A stretch of DNA of 64,000 nt. Source: Alkalidesulfovibrio alkalitolerans DSM 16529. Lineage in GTDB: Bacteria; Desulfobacterota; Desulfovibrionia; Desulfovibrionales; Desulfovibrionaceae. The position numbers and the translations under genes were made by a program. This document shows positions 44,600-53,015 of this stretch, piece after piece (within the stretch, counting starts at the first letter, position 1; each line of letters begins with the position of its first letter). The notes beneath the pieces were generated by a model. The model saw only the letters and a list, made by a program, of their open reading frames with translations. It did no database searches and was not told the origin of the DNA. Location: assembly GCF_000422245.1 (NCBI RefSeq), contig NZ_ATHI01000026.1:372001-436000 (forward strand). Direction: 5' to 3'.

Positions 44600-46554
44600 G
44601 GATCGGCGTTTTCGTCTGCCACTGCGGCAGCAACATCGAAGGGACCGTGGACACCACGAGCGTGGCCGCGATGGCCAAAGGCTACCCGGACGTGGCCTAC
44701 GCCACGGACGTCATGTACTCCTGCTCCGAGCCAGGACAGGAGGCCATCGTCAAGGCGGTGCGCGAGAAGGGTCTGGACGGCGTGGTCGTGGCCTCGTGCT
44801 CCCCGCGCATGCACGAGACCACGTTTCGGCGCGCCGTGGAGCGAGCCGGGCTGAACCGCTACATGCTTGAAATGGCCAACATCCGCGAGCACGTCTCGTG
44901 GATCGGCAAGAATCGCGAGGCCAACACCAACAAGGCCGCCGAGCTCGTGCTCCTGGCCGTGGAAAAGCTGCGCCGCAACAAGGCGCTCTTTCCCAAGAGC
45001 TTCGACATCACCCGCCGCGTGCTGGTCATCGGCGGCGGCGTGGCGGGCATCCAGGCCGCCCTGGACTGCGCGGACGGCGGGCTGGACGTGGTGCTGGTGG
45101 AGAAGACCTCCACCATCGGCGGCAAGATGGCCAAGCTCGACAAGACGTTCCCCACCGTGGACTGCTCCAGTTGCATCCTCGGGCCCAAGATGGTGGACGT
45201 GGCCCAGCACGAGAAAATCGCCCTGCACGCCTGCGCCGAGATCGAGAGCGTCAGCGGGTACGTGGGCAACTTCGAGGTCGCGATCCGCAAGAAGGCGACC
45301 TACGTGGACTGGAGCCTGTGCACCGGTTGCGGCCTGTGCATGGAGAAGTGCCCGAGCAAGAAGTCGCACGACGCCTTCAACGAGGGCGTGGGGCCGACCA
45401 CGGCCATCAACATCCCGTTCCCCCAGGCCATACCCAAGAAGGCGGTCATCGACGCCAAGTCCTGCCGCCAGTTCCTCACGGGCAAGTGCGGCGTCTGCGC
45501 CAAGGTTTGCCCGTCGGGCGCCATACGCTACGAGATGGCGGACGAGGTGATCACCGAAAAGGTGGGCGCGATCGTGGCGGCCACGGGCTTCGACCTCTTC
45601 GATCACACCAGGTACGGCGAGTACGGCGGCGGCCGCTATCCGGACGTCATCACCTCGCTGCAGTACGAGCGCCTGCTCTCGGCCTCCGGCCCCACCGGCG
45701 GCCACGTCAGGCGGCCCTCGGACGGCCGCGAGCCCAAGACGGTGGTTTTCGTGCAGTGCGTGGGATCGCGCGACAAGTCCGTGGACCGTCCCTATTGCAG
45801 CGGCTTTTGCTGCATGTACACGGCCAAGCAGGCGATCCTGACCAGGGACCACATCCCGGACTCGCAGTCCTACGTCTTCTACATGGACATCCGCGCGCCG
45901 GGAAAGCTCTACGACGAGTTCACCCGCCGGGCCATGGAGGAATACGGGGCGCGCTACGTGCGCGGCCGCGTCTCCATGATCTACCCCAAGGGCGACAGGC
46001 TGCTGGTGCGCGGCGCGGACACCCTGATGGGCGAGCAGGTGGAGGTGGAGGCGGACCTCGTGGTCCTGGCCGTGGGCGCACAGGCCGCCGTTGGCTCCTC
46101 CGAACTGGCCGAGAAGCTGCGTATTTCCTACGACAAGTACGGCTTCTTCATGGAGAGCCACCCCAAGCTCAGGCCCGTGGAGACCAACACTGCAGGCGTC
46201 TATCTGGCCGGGGCCTGCCAGGGGCCAAAAGACATCCCGTCCTCGGTGGGGCAGGGCAGCGCGGCCGCGAGTAAGGTTTTAGGGCTCTTCGCCAAGCAAA
46301 AGCTGGAGAGCGATCCCCAGATATCCCAGGTCGATCAGCGCCGCTGCGTGGGCTGCGGCAAGTGCGCCCTGACCTGTCCCTTCGGGGCCGTCAAGATGGT
46401 CGACGTGCGCGGCGAGCCCAAGGCCGAAGTCGTCGAGACCGTCTGCCAGGGCTGCGGCATCTGCGTCGTGACCTGCCCGCAAGGGGCCGTGCAGCTCGAT
46501 CACTTCACCGACAACCAGATTCTCGCGGAGGTGAACGCGTTATGCCAATCCTAG
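44596..46554 (+). CDS. hdrA: Heterodisulfide reductase-like subunit A (FAD, bifurcating)
   Basis: A 652-residue flavoprotein. N-terminal HdrA-type region (GVFVCHCGSNIEGTVDT, with the ASCSPRMHETTFRRAV box), FAD-binding VLVIGGGVAGIQAALD (about 140) with the HdrA cysteines TVDCSSCILGPKM, an inserted ferredoxin part (CTGCGLCMEKCPSKKS, then CGVCAKVCPSGAI), a second FAD stretch ending AGVYLAGACQGPKDIP, and a C-terminal 2x[4Fe-4S] domain (CVGCGKCALTCPFGA, CQGCGICVVTCPQGA). HdrA is the flavin-based electron-bifurcating subunit, which here would couple NADH oxidation to ferredoxin and disulfide reduction. Its stop overlaps the flxD start by 13 bp. Confidence 0.95.
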   Translation: MRIGVFVCHCGSNIEGTVDTTSVAAMAKGYPDVAYATDVMYSCSEPGQEAIVKAVREKGLDGVVVASCSPRMHETTFRRAVERAGLNRYMLEMANIREHVSWIGKNREANTNKAAELVLLAVEKLRRNKALFPKSFDITRRVLVIGGGVAGIQAALDCADGGLDVVLVEKTSTIGGKMAKLDKTFPTVDCSSCILGPKMVDVAQHEKIALHACAEIESVSGYVGNFEVAIRKKATYVDWSLCTGCGLCMEKCPSKKSHDAFNEGVGPTTAINIPFPQAIPKKAVIDAKSCRQFLTGKCGVCAKVCPSGAIRYEMADEVITEKVGAIVAATGFDLFDHTRYGEYGGGRYPDVITSLQYERLLSASGPTGGHVRRPSDGREPKTVVFVQCVGSRDKSVDRPYCSGFCCMYTAKQAILTRDHIPDSQSYVFYMDIRAPGKLYDEFTRRAMEEYGARYVRGRVSMIYPKGDRLLVRGADTLMGEQVEVEADLVVLAVGAQAAVGSSELAEKLRISYDKYGFFMESHPKLRPVETNTAGVYLAGACQGPKDIPSSVGQGSAAASKVLGLFAKQKLESDPQISQVDQRRCVGCGKCALTCPFGAVKMVDVRGEPKAEVVETVCQGCGICVVTCPQGAVQLDHFTDNQILAEVNALCQS

Positions 46555-47018
46555 CCGACAAGGAGCTGCGCATCGTCGGCTTTCTGTGCAACTGGTGCTC
46601 CTATGGAGGGGCCGACACGGCGGGCGTGGGCCGCTTCAGCCAGCCCACGGACCTGCGCATCATCCGCGTGCCCTGCTCGGGCCGCATCGATCCGCTCTTC
46701 ATCGTCAAAGCCCTGTTGAACGGAGCAGACGGCGTGCTGGTTTCCGGCTGCCACCCCAAGGACTGCCACTACGGGCAGGGCAACTTCTACGCCCGGCGGC
46801 GGTTGGAGACCCTGAAGCGCTTCTTGCCCATCATCGGCGTGGAGCCAGGCCGTTTCGAGTACACCTGGGTTTCGGCCTCGGAAGGGCAGCGCTGGCAGCA
46901 GGTGGTGCAGCGTTTTACGGAACAGGTCCATGCCCTGGGGCCGTCGCCCGCCAGCGCCGTGTTCGGAAGCTGCCGCGAAATCCCCGGCGAGAAGGGAGGC
47001 AGCGGTGTCGGCTCTTGA
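46542..47018 (+). CDS. flxD: FlxD, MvhD-like [2Fe-2S] electron-transfer subunit
   Basis: A 158-residue protein of the MvhD/hydrogenase iron-sulfur subunit family. Cysteines are in FLCNWCSYGGADTAG (about 14-28), RVPCSGRIDPLFI (about 43-55) and SGCHPKDCHYGQGN (about 71-84), the full family set. In methanogens MvhD links hydrogenase to HdrA; in the Flx complex the same adaptor links the NADH module to HdrA. It starts inside the 3' end of hdrA, with GGAGG 11 nt upstream. The C-terminus overlaps the start of the next gene by 14 bp. No hydrogenase gene follows, which supports the NADH-linked Flx version. Confidence 0.9.
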   Translation: MPILADKELRIVGFLCNWCSYGGADTAGVGRFSQPTDLRIIRVPCSGRIDPLFIVKALLNGADGVLVSGCHPKDCHYGQGNFYARRRLETLKRFLPIIGVEPGRFEYTWVSASEGQRWQQVVQRFTEQVHALGPSPASAVFGSCREIPGEKGGSGVGS

Positions 47019-47976
47019 GATGCTGAAGGATAAAATCAGGGAGGCGCTGCCGTCCCTGGAGTTCGTCATCGGCTGGGAGCAGGGTTTCGACGCCCTGCAC
47101 GCCACGCCGTTTTTCATGCGCACGGCCGAGGATGTCGAGAAGCTGGTCTTCGGCCCCTTGTGCGTGCACAACCTGAGCACCTATCTGCCGTCGTTCAGGG
47201 GCAGGAAGGTCGGGATCGTGCTCAAGGGATGCGACAGCCGGGGCGCGATCGAGCTTATGCAGGAGAAGCTCGTGGAGCGGGAGAATGTGGTCATCTTCGG
47301 CCTGCCCTGCTCCGGCGTGGCTGACCTGGCCAAGCTTGGGCGCTTCGCGGGCGACCTCGACCGCGTCTTGGCCGTGACGTGGGACGACGAGACCTTCGTC
47401 CTGACTACGCCTGCGGGCGAGGTGCGCGTGCCGCGCGAGGCCGCCTTGGCGGACAAGTGTTTGACCTGCCAGTTCCCGAACGCCCTTGAGGCGGATCATT
47501 TCGCGGGCGAGCCGCTGCCGCCCGCCACGGGGCCCGATATGGGATCCGATCGGGGAGGCGAGGAGCTGGCCGCCCTGGAGGCCATGGCCCCGGCGGACCT
47601 GATGGCGTACTGGGCCGAGGCCATGGAGCGCTGCATCCGCTGTTACGCCTGTCGCAACGCCTGTCCCATGTGCGTTTGCCGCGACCACTGCATCGCGCAC
47701 CGGCGCGATCTCCAGTGGCTCGGCCAGGACGACACGCCGCGCGAGAAGCTCATGTTCCAGTTGATCCACACCTTGCATCTGGCGGGCCGCTGCACCGAGT
47801 GCGGTGAGTGCCAGCGGGCCTGTCCCGTGGGCATCCCCATCCTGGCGCTGCGCCGCAAGATGAACCGGGTGATCCGCGAGTTGTTCGACTACCAGGCGGG
47901 CCTGGACCTTCAGGCCGTGCCGCCGCTCTTCACCTTCCAGGTGGAGGAGGCCAACATCGAGGAACGGAAGTGGTGA
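47005..47976 (+). CDS. flxC: FlxC, iron-sulfur subunit of the Flx complex
   Basis: A 323-residue iron-sulfur protein. Its N-terminal half resembles the FrhB/FdhB or AsrA-partner type (FGPLCVHNLSTYL, VLKGCDSRGAIELM, IFGLPCSG), followed by CLTCQFPN. The C-terminal half has a 2x[4Fe-4S] region: CIRCYACRNACPMCVCRDHC (about 212-231) and CTECGECQRACPVGI (about 265-279). The GTG at 47005 is chosen because GGGAGG lies 5 nt before it; an ATG at 47020 is an alternative. Stop and the next start overlap as TGATG. Assignment to flxC rests on order and on comparison with the published flx clusters from memory. Confidence 0.85.
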   Translation: MSALEMLKDKIREALPSLEFVIGWEQGFDALHATPFFMRTAEDVEKLVFGPLCVHNLSTYLPSFRGRKVGIVLKGCDSRGAIELMQEKLVERENVVIFGLPCSGVADLAKLGRFAGDLDRVLAVTWDDETFVLTTPAGEVRVPREAALADKCLTCQFPNALEADHFAGEPLPPATGPDMGSDRGGEELAALEAMAPADLMAYWAEAMERCIRCYACRNACPMCVCRDHCIAHRRDLQWLGQDDTPREKLMFQLIHTLHLAGRCTECGECQRACPVGIPILALRRKMNRVIRELFDYQAGLDLQAVPPLFTFQVEEANIEERKW

Positions 47977-49049
47977 TGAGCGCCGCCGCATATCTGCCCG
48001 CCCCACGGCTTGGGGAGTGGCTGAAGGAACTCTCCGGCCGCTACCTGGTGCTGGCCCCGCAAGCGCGGGGCGACACCGTGGTCTTCGCGCCTTTCACCGG
48101 GGATGCCGAACCCGTGCTCGATCGCGACGCCGCCATGCCTCCCAAGCAGGCGGTCTTTCCGGCCACGGAGGAACTGTTGCGCTACCGCCGCGTCAAGGAT
48201 CCGGAGGATCCAGGCAAGGTGGACGTTGAAGTGTCGGCCTCCCTGCGCGCGGTTGAAACCGTGGTCTTCGGGGCCAAGCCCTGCGGCGCGCGCGGTTTTC
48301 TGGCCTACGACCGGGTCTTTCGCTCGCCCGCGATCAGCGATCCCTACTATGCCGCTCGCCGCGCCAAGACGCTTTTCATCACCATGGCCTGCGCCGCGCC
48401 TGGAAACTCCTGCTTCTGCCACTGGGTGGGCTCCGGCCCGTCCGATTCCTCGGGCTCGGATATCCTGCTCACCCCGGTTGCGGACGGCTTCGTTGTCCAG
48501 GCCGTGAACGAGCGCGGGGAGGAGTTGATGAACAGCCCGCTGCTCGAACCCGCCGGGACACGGGAGGCGAAGGCCAGGGAGATCCAGGACGCGGCCGCCA
48601 AGGCCCTTCCCGCGGCCCCCGACATCTCGCGGGCCAAGGACAGCCTCATGGCCGTGTTCGAGGACCTGGCCTTCTGGGAGGAGGTCTCGGCCAAGTGCAT
48701 CAGTTGCGGGGCCTGCACCTACCTGTGCCCGACCTGCTATTGCTTCGACATCGGCGACGAGGACAAGGGCATGAGCGGGCGGCGGCTGCGCACCTGGGAC
48801 AACTGCATGTCCTTCCGCTTCACCCTTGAGGCCAGCGGGCACAACCCGCGGCCCACCAAGGCTCATCGCCTGAGGAACCGGGTCGGCCATAAGTTCAGCT
48901 ACTATCCCGCGCTGCACGGCGGGGCCGTGGCCTGCTGCGGTTGCGGCCGGTGCGTGCGCCTGTGCCCGGTGAGCGTGGACATCCGGGAGATCGTGCTGGC
49001 CGCCATCGCCAGGGCCGCCCGCGTCCGCGAGGAGAGCGCCCATGACTGA
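47976..49049 (+). CDS. flxB: FlxB, iron-sulfur subunit related to sulfite reductase subunit A
   Basis: A 357-residue protein with a long N-terminal domain (VVFGAKPCGARGFLAYDRVF, ITMACAAPGNSCFCHWVGSG) and a C-terminal 2x[4Fe-4S] module: CISCGACTYLCPTCYCFD (about 240-257) and CCGCGRCVRLCPVSVDIRE (about 325-343). This is the AsrA-type layout (4Fe-4S dicluster, anaerobic sulfite reductase A-like). The extra cysteines in SCFCHW are also conserved in the family as I remember it. It starts at the TGATG junction with flxC and overlaps flxA by 8 bp. It would pass electrons from FlxA flavin toward FlxC/FlxD. Confidence 0.87.
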   Translation: MSAAAYLPAPRLGEWLKELSGRYLVLAPQARGDTVVFAPFTGDAEPVLDRDAAMPPKQAVFPATEELLRYRRVKDPEDPGKVDVEVSASLRAVETVVFGAKPCGARGFLAYDRVFRSPAISDPYYAARRAKTLFITMACAAPGNSCFCHWVGSGPSDSSGSDILLTPVADGFVVQAVNERGEELMNSPLLEPAGTREAKAREIQDAAAKALPAAPDISRAKDSLMAVFEDLAFWEEVSAKCISCGACTYLCPTCYCFDIGDEDKGMSGRRLRTWDNCMSFRFTLEASGHNPRPTKAHRLRNRVGHKFSYYPALHGGAVACCGCGRCVRLCPVSVDIREIVLAAIARAARVREESAHD

Positions 49050-49875
49050 GATCAATCCCTATCTGCCGGAACCGGCGACCATCCTGGAGACGATCCAGGA
49101 AACGCCGACCATCAAGACCTTCCGGGTACGGCTGGACGATCCCGCGAAGATGCGGTCCTTCTCCTTTCAGCCCGGCCAGGTCGGCCAGCTCTCAGTCTTT
49201 GGCGCGGGAGAGGCCACCTTCGTCATCAACTCCTCGCCCACGCGCCTGGACCATCTGCAATTCAGCGTGATGCGGGCGGGCGAGGTCACGTCGCGCCTGC
49301 ACGGCCTTGCGGCCGGAGACAAGGTGGGCGTGCGCGCCCCCCTGGGCAACCACTTTCCCTACGAGGCCATGAAGGGCAGGGACATCGTCTTCATCGGCGG
49401 CGGCATCGGCATGGCTCCGTTGCGCACGCTGCTCCTGTTCATGCTCGACAACCGCGCCGACTACGGCAAGATCAGCCTGCTCTACGGCGCGCGAAGCCCT
49501 GTGGACATGGCCTTCAAGGCCGACCTGCCGGATTGGACCGCGCGTTCGGACATGACCACGGTGCTGACCATCGACCGCGAGGCCGAGGGCTGGGAACACA
49601 CGGTGGGCCTCATCCCCAACGTCCTGCTGGAGATGGCTCCCTCGCCGGACAACGCGGTGGCCGTGACCTGCGGGCCGCCGATCATGATCAAGTTCACGCT
49701 GCAAGCCTTGAAGCGGCTTGGATTCGGCGACGAACAGATCTACACCACCCTGGAGAAGCGCATGAAGTGCGGCGTGGGGCTCTGCGGCCGCTGCAACATC
49801 GGCGCGAAATACGTCTGCGTGGACGGCCCGGTGTTCAGCTACGCGCAATTGCGCGAACTGCCCAACGAGCTTTGA
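49042..49875 (+). CDS. flxA: FlxA, FAD/NAD(H)-binding oxidoreductase subunit
   Basis: A 277-residue ferredoxin-NADP reductase-type subunit, like dihydroorotate dehydrogenase electron-transfer subunits. FAD-binding barrel with QPGQVGQLSVFGAGEATFVI and SSPTRLDHLQFSVMRAG, pyridine-nucleotide loop FIGGGIGMAPLRTLLLFML (about 113-131), and the C-terminal [2Fe-2S] site KCGVGLCGRCNIGAKYVCVD (about 238-257). It oxidises NADH for the Flx-Hdr complex in the cytoplasm. The ATG has GAGGAG upstream, inside flxB. It is the last electron-transfer gene of the operon; the rubrerythrin-like gene follows 17 bp later. Confidence 0.92.
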   Translation: MTEINPYLPEPATILETIQETPTIKTFRVRLDDPAKMRSFSFQPGQVGQLSVFGAGEATFVINSSPTRLDHLQFSVMRAGEVTSRLHGLAAGDKVGVRAPLGNHFPYEAMKGRDIVFIGGGIGMAPLRTLLLFMLDNRADYGKISLLYGARSPVDMAFKADLPDWTARSDMTTVLTIDREAEGWEHTVGLIPNVLLEMAPSPDNAVAVTCGPPIMIKFTLQALKRLGFGDEQIYTTLEKRMKCGVGLCGRCNIGAKYVCVDGPVFSYAQLRELPNEL

Positions 49876-49892
49876 AACGCCAGGAGGAAGCC

Positions 49893-50372
49893 ATGGCTGA
49901 GTTCTTCAAGGCCGCCGAGGTGGTCGCCGCCGCAGTGGAGATCGAGAAGCGCGGGCAGGCCTTCTACCGACGTCTGGCCCAGGCCGCACAAAGCGACGAG
50001 GTGAAGCGCTTTTTCGAGTATTTCGCCGCCGAGGAGGCCCGGCACGAGAGCGTCTTCAAGGGGCTCGCGCGGCAGGTCGGCCCGGTGGAGCTTCCCGCCT
50101 GGAGCACCCAGGAGGAGTACGCGGACTACCTGCGTGCGCTGCTCGACTCCCACACCTTGTTCACGCCGGGGCTGGCCGAAAGCCTCGACGACCGGGGAGG
50201 GGACCTTGCCTGGGCGCTTCATCTGGCCATGAGTTTCGAGAAGGATTCCCTACTCTTTTTTATGGAGATGATCTCCCTGGTGCCGCAGGAGCAGCGCGTC
50301 CACGTGCAGCGTTGCATCGAGGAGGAGCGGCTGCATCTGCGACAACTCGGGGAGATGCTGCAACACGCTTGA
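49893..50372 (+). CDS. Rubrerythrin-like ferritin-family protein
   Basis: A 159-residue four-helix protein with the diiron ligands expected in rubrerythrins: EIEKRGQAFYRRLA (about 12-25), EEARHESVFKGLA (ExxH, about 46-58), MSFEKDSLLFFMEM (about 116-129) and EEERLHLRQLGEML (about 142-155). The C-terminal rubredoxin domain of classic rubrerythrin is missing, so electrons must come from another donor. AGGAGG precedes the ATG. It is in line with flxA and likely cotranscribed. Peroxide or oxygen detoxification for the oxygen-sensitive iron-sulfur complex is the simplest role; a storage role is possible. Confidence 0.87.
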   Translation: MAEFFKAAEVVAAAVEIEKRGQAFYRRLAQAAQSDEVKRFFEYFAAEEARHESVFKGLARQVGPVELPAWSTQEEYADYLRALLDSHTLFTPGLAESLDDRGGDLAWALHLAMSFEKDSLLFFMEMISLVPQEQRVHVQRCIEEERLHLRQLGEMLQHA

Positions 50373-50638
50373 TCAGGCGGCGCGCGATCCGTGAAGTCGG
50401 AATGGGGGCGCGGACACGCATTACGTTCTGACATGGCAAGGTCTCGCGCGGAGGCATCCACATCTCCGGCCTTTGTTCGCGAGTTTCGTCTCGTTCCCGC
50501 CCTGGTCGCGGCGCGACAACGGCTTGACGAATTTCGAAGAGTGTTCAAGGATTCGCCGAATCTGGCAGCTCCGGTATCGACCGGCGCTGCGTCCGGATTT
50601 GTTTGCAGATCGCAAACGCCCAATTCGAGGAACCGAGC

Positions 50639-52879
50639 ATGTCCATGTCACGCCCTGAAGACCATCCGGGCTCGCGCGCCGAAACGTCGCCCGACGCCGG
50701 AACTGCGGGCGACGCCGGGCGTGCCGCCGAGCCGGGGCAATCCCCCGCCATTTCTCCCGATGTCCTGGTGCGCCTTTTCCTCGATCAGTCGCAGGACGGG
50801 ATCGTGGTGCTCGACCAGCATGGCGCGGTCCAGGCCGCAAACCGGCGTTTCGCGGACATGCTCGGATATTCTCCCGACGAGATCCGGCGACTCCATGTCT
50901 GGGACTGGGAAGACCAGACCTCGAAAGGCGAGTTGCAGGAAATACTCGACCGGCCCGGCGAATTCGGCGACCTCTTCGAAACCCGGCACCGCCGCCAGGA
51001 TGGGACCACGCTGGAAGTGGAGATCGCGATAACCAGGGTTGCGGTCAACGGGCAGAGATTCGACCTGTGCGTGTGCCGGGACATCACCCGCCGTCGGCTG
51101 ATGGAGCGCAGCTTGCGCGAGAGCGAGGCCGCCTTCCACAAGATTTTCGAGGAATCCTCGAATCCCATCATGCTCATGCGCGGCGATCGCTTCGTCAACT
51201 GCAACCGGGCCACGCTGTCGTTTCTGGGCCTTGTGGACAAATCCGAGTTCTTGGACCGCACGCCTGGGGACATATCTCCGTCGCATCAGCCGGACGGCGA
51301 TCTTTCCGCCGAATCGGCCGCGAAGCACATTGCCAGGGCGATGCGCGATGGCCTTCACCGTTTTGAATGGACGGTCCTGCGCACGGACGGCCGCTCCCTC
51401 CTGCTCGAAGTGGCGCTCATGCCCATGACGTTGAACGGTGAGGAACTGCTGCACGTCACCTGGCTCGACGTCACCGAGCGCAGACGTGCGGAAGAGGCCC
51501 TGCGCAGGCAGACGGTCATGTTCCAGAACCTTTTTCGCGGCTCGCCGGACGCCATCGCCATGCTCGACGAGGAGGATTGCGTCGTGGAGGTCAACGAGGC
51601 CTTCCTGACGCTTTTCGACTACTCCCGTGAAGAGGTCGTGGGAAAATCGATCAACAGCCTGGTCGCTCACGGACAGGTCTCCACGGACGCGGCGCAGTTC
51701 TCCCGAATCGTTTACGGGAGTCGGCGAGCGGTGGAGCGGCAGACGGTGAGGTGCAAACGCGACGGCACGCCCGTGGACGTGACCGTGATCGGCTACCCCA
51801 TCGTTTACGAAGGCAAGGTCATCGGGGCCTACGGCATCTACCGAGACATCACGGAGCGAAAGCGGGCCGTGGAGGCCCTGCGCAAGAGCGAGGAACGCTT
51901 CGCCAAGGCCTTCAACTCCAGTCCCGCGCCGCTGATCATCTCGGAGACGGCCACCGGACGTTTCATCGCCGTGAACGACCGCTGGATCAGGATGCTCGGA
52001 TACGACCGGGAAGAGCAGATCGGGCGGACCTCCAAGGAGGTCGGCATCTGGGCCGACCCGGCGCAGCGCGACCGGGCCATCGAAAGACTGCTCAGGGACG
52101 GAGCGCTCAAGGACTTTCCCGTAGATTTCAAGACGAAGTCGGGACGGATACGCTCCGCGCTGTGGTCCGCCGAACTCATCACCATGGACGAAAGGGAGGT
52201 CATGCTTTCGTTCATCTTCGACTACACGGAACGAAAGATCGCCGAGGAGGCGCTGTTCAAATCGCTGAAGGAGAAGGAGACGCTGCTCAAGGAGATCCAC
52301 CATCGCGTCAAGAACAACCTGCAGATCATGGTCAGCCTCATCAGCCTGCAGACGATGGACCTTGAGGACGGCGACGCGGTGGAAATGTTCAAGAACCTGC
52401 GCGAGCGGGTGCACACGATGGCCTTGATCCACGAGCAACTCTATTCGAGCGGCAACCTGAGCGAGGTGGACATGTCGGAGTACTTGGAGCTGCTCGCGCA
52501 AAACATCGGGAGCGTCTTCAGAACCCCAGGGCGGTGCGTGGACCTGCGCATCGAGGCGGATGACATTCTGCTCGGCATCGATCAGGCCATCCCGTGCGGA
52601 TTGCTGCTCAACGAACTGATCTCAAACGCCTACAAGCACGCCTTCCAGGCCGCAGGCGCGGGCAATTTGCACGTGCGGCTGCGCATGATCGGGCATATGG
52701 TTGAACTGATCGTCCAGGACGACGGTCTGGGGCTTCCGCCGGATTACGAGGCGCGCGATTCCCTGGGCATGAAGCTGATTCGAACGCTCGTGGACCAGCT
52801 CAGGGGAAGCCTGGAGGTTTCCTCGGAGCGGGGCAGCCGCTTTCGCGTCAGCTTTCCGCGCGAAGAGAATGGAGCGTGA
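50639..52879 (+). CDS. Soluble multi-PAS histidine kinase (HisKA_2 type)
   Basis: A 746-residue cytoplasmic kinase without membrane segments. Four PAS domains in tandem (about 40-535; SQDGIVVLDQHGAVQAANRR, FEESSNPIMLMRGDRFVNCN, GSPDAIAMLDEEDCVVEVNE, SSPAPLIISETATGRFIAVN), then HisKA_2 with the phospho-acceptor in EIHHRVKNNLQIMVSLISLQ (about 552-571), and HATPase with LLLNELISNAYKHAF and DDGLGLPPDY. HisKA_2/HWE kinases often signal through PhyR-like or single receivers. The ATG at 50639 has GAGG 8 nt upstream. It sits downstream of the Flx-Hdr operon and is convergent with nfnB. PAS ligands (haem, flavin or redox) cannot be assigned. Confidence 0.92.
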   Translation: MSMSRPEDHPGSRAETSPDAGTAGDAGRAAEPGQSPAISPDVLVRLFLDQSQDGIVVLDQHGAVQAANRRFADMLGYSPDEIRRLHVWDWEDQTSKGELQEILDRPGEFGDLFETRHRRQDGTTLEVEIAITRVAVNGQRFDLCVCRDITRRRLMERSLRESEAAFHKIFEESSNPIMLMRGDRFVNCNRATLSFLGLVDKSEFLDRTPGDISPSHQPDGDLSAESAAKHIARAMRDGLHRFEWTVLRTDGRSLLLEVALMPMTLNGEELLHVTWLDVTERRRAEEALRRQTVMFQNLFRGSPDAIAMLDEEDCVVEVNEAFLTLFDYSREEVVGKSINSLVAHGQVSTDAAQFSRIVYGSRRAVERQTVRCKRDGTPVDVTVIGYPIVYEGKVIGAYGIYRDITERKRAVEALRKSEERFAKAFNSSPAPLIISETATGRFIAVNDRWIRMLGYDREEQIGRTSKEVGIWADPAQRDRAIERLLRDGALKDFPVDFKTKSGRIRSALWSAELITMDEREVMLSFIFDYTERKIAEEALFKSLKEKETLLKEIHHRVKNNLQIMVSLISLQTMDLEDGDAVEMFKNLRERVHTMALIHEQLYSSGNLSEVDMSEYLELLAQNIGSVFRTPGRCVDLRIEADDILLGIDQAIPCGLLLNELISNAYKHAFQAAGAGNLHVRLRMIGHMVELIVQDDGLGLPPDYEARDSLGMKLIRTLVDQLRGSLEVSSERGSRFRVSFPREENGA

Positions 52880-53015
52880 GTGCGGCAGGCTGACGTGCCG
52901 ATCTCGACCTGCGCTTCCAAATCGTGTTTCGCTACGCCGGAGCGCCCCGTCGCATACGGTCCGTGGGGAGATCCCCCGGAGTGCGGATCGCGACGAGAGG
53001 CCGACAGCGGGGGCG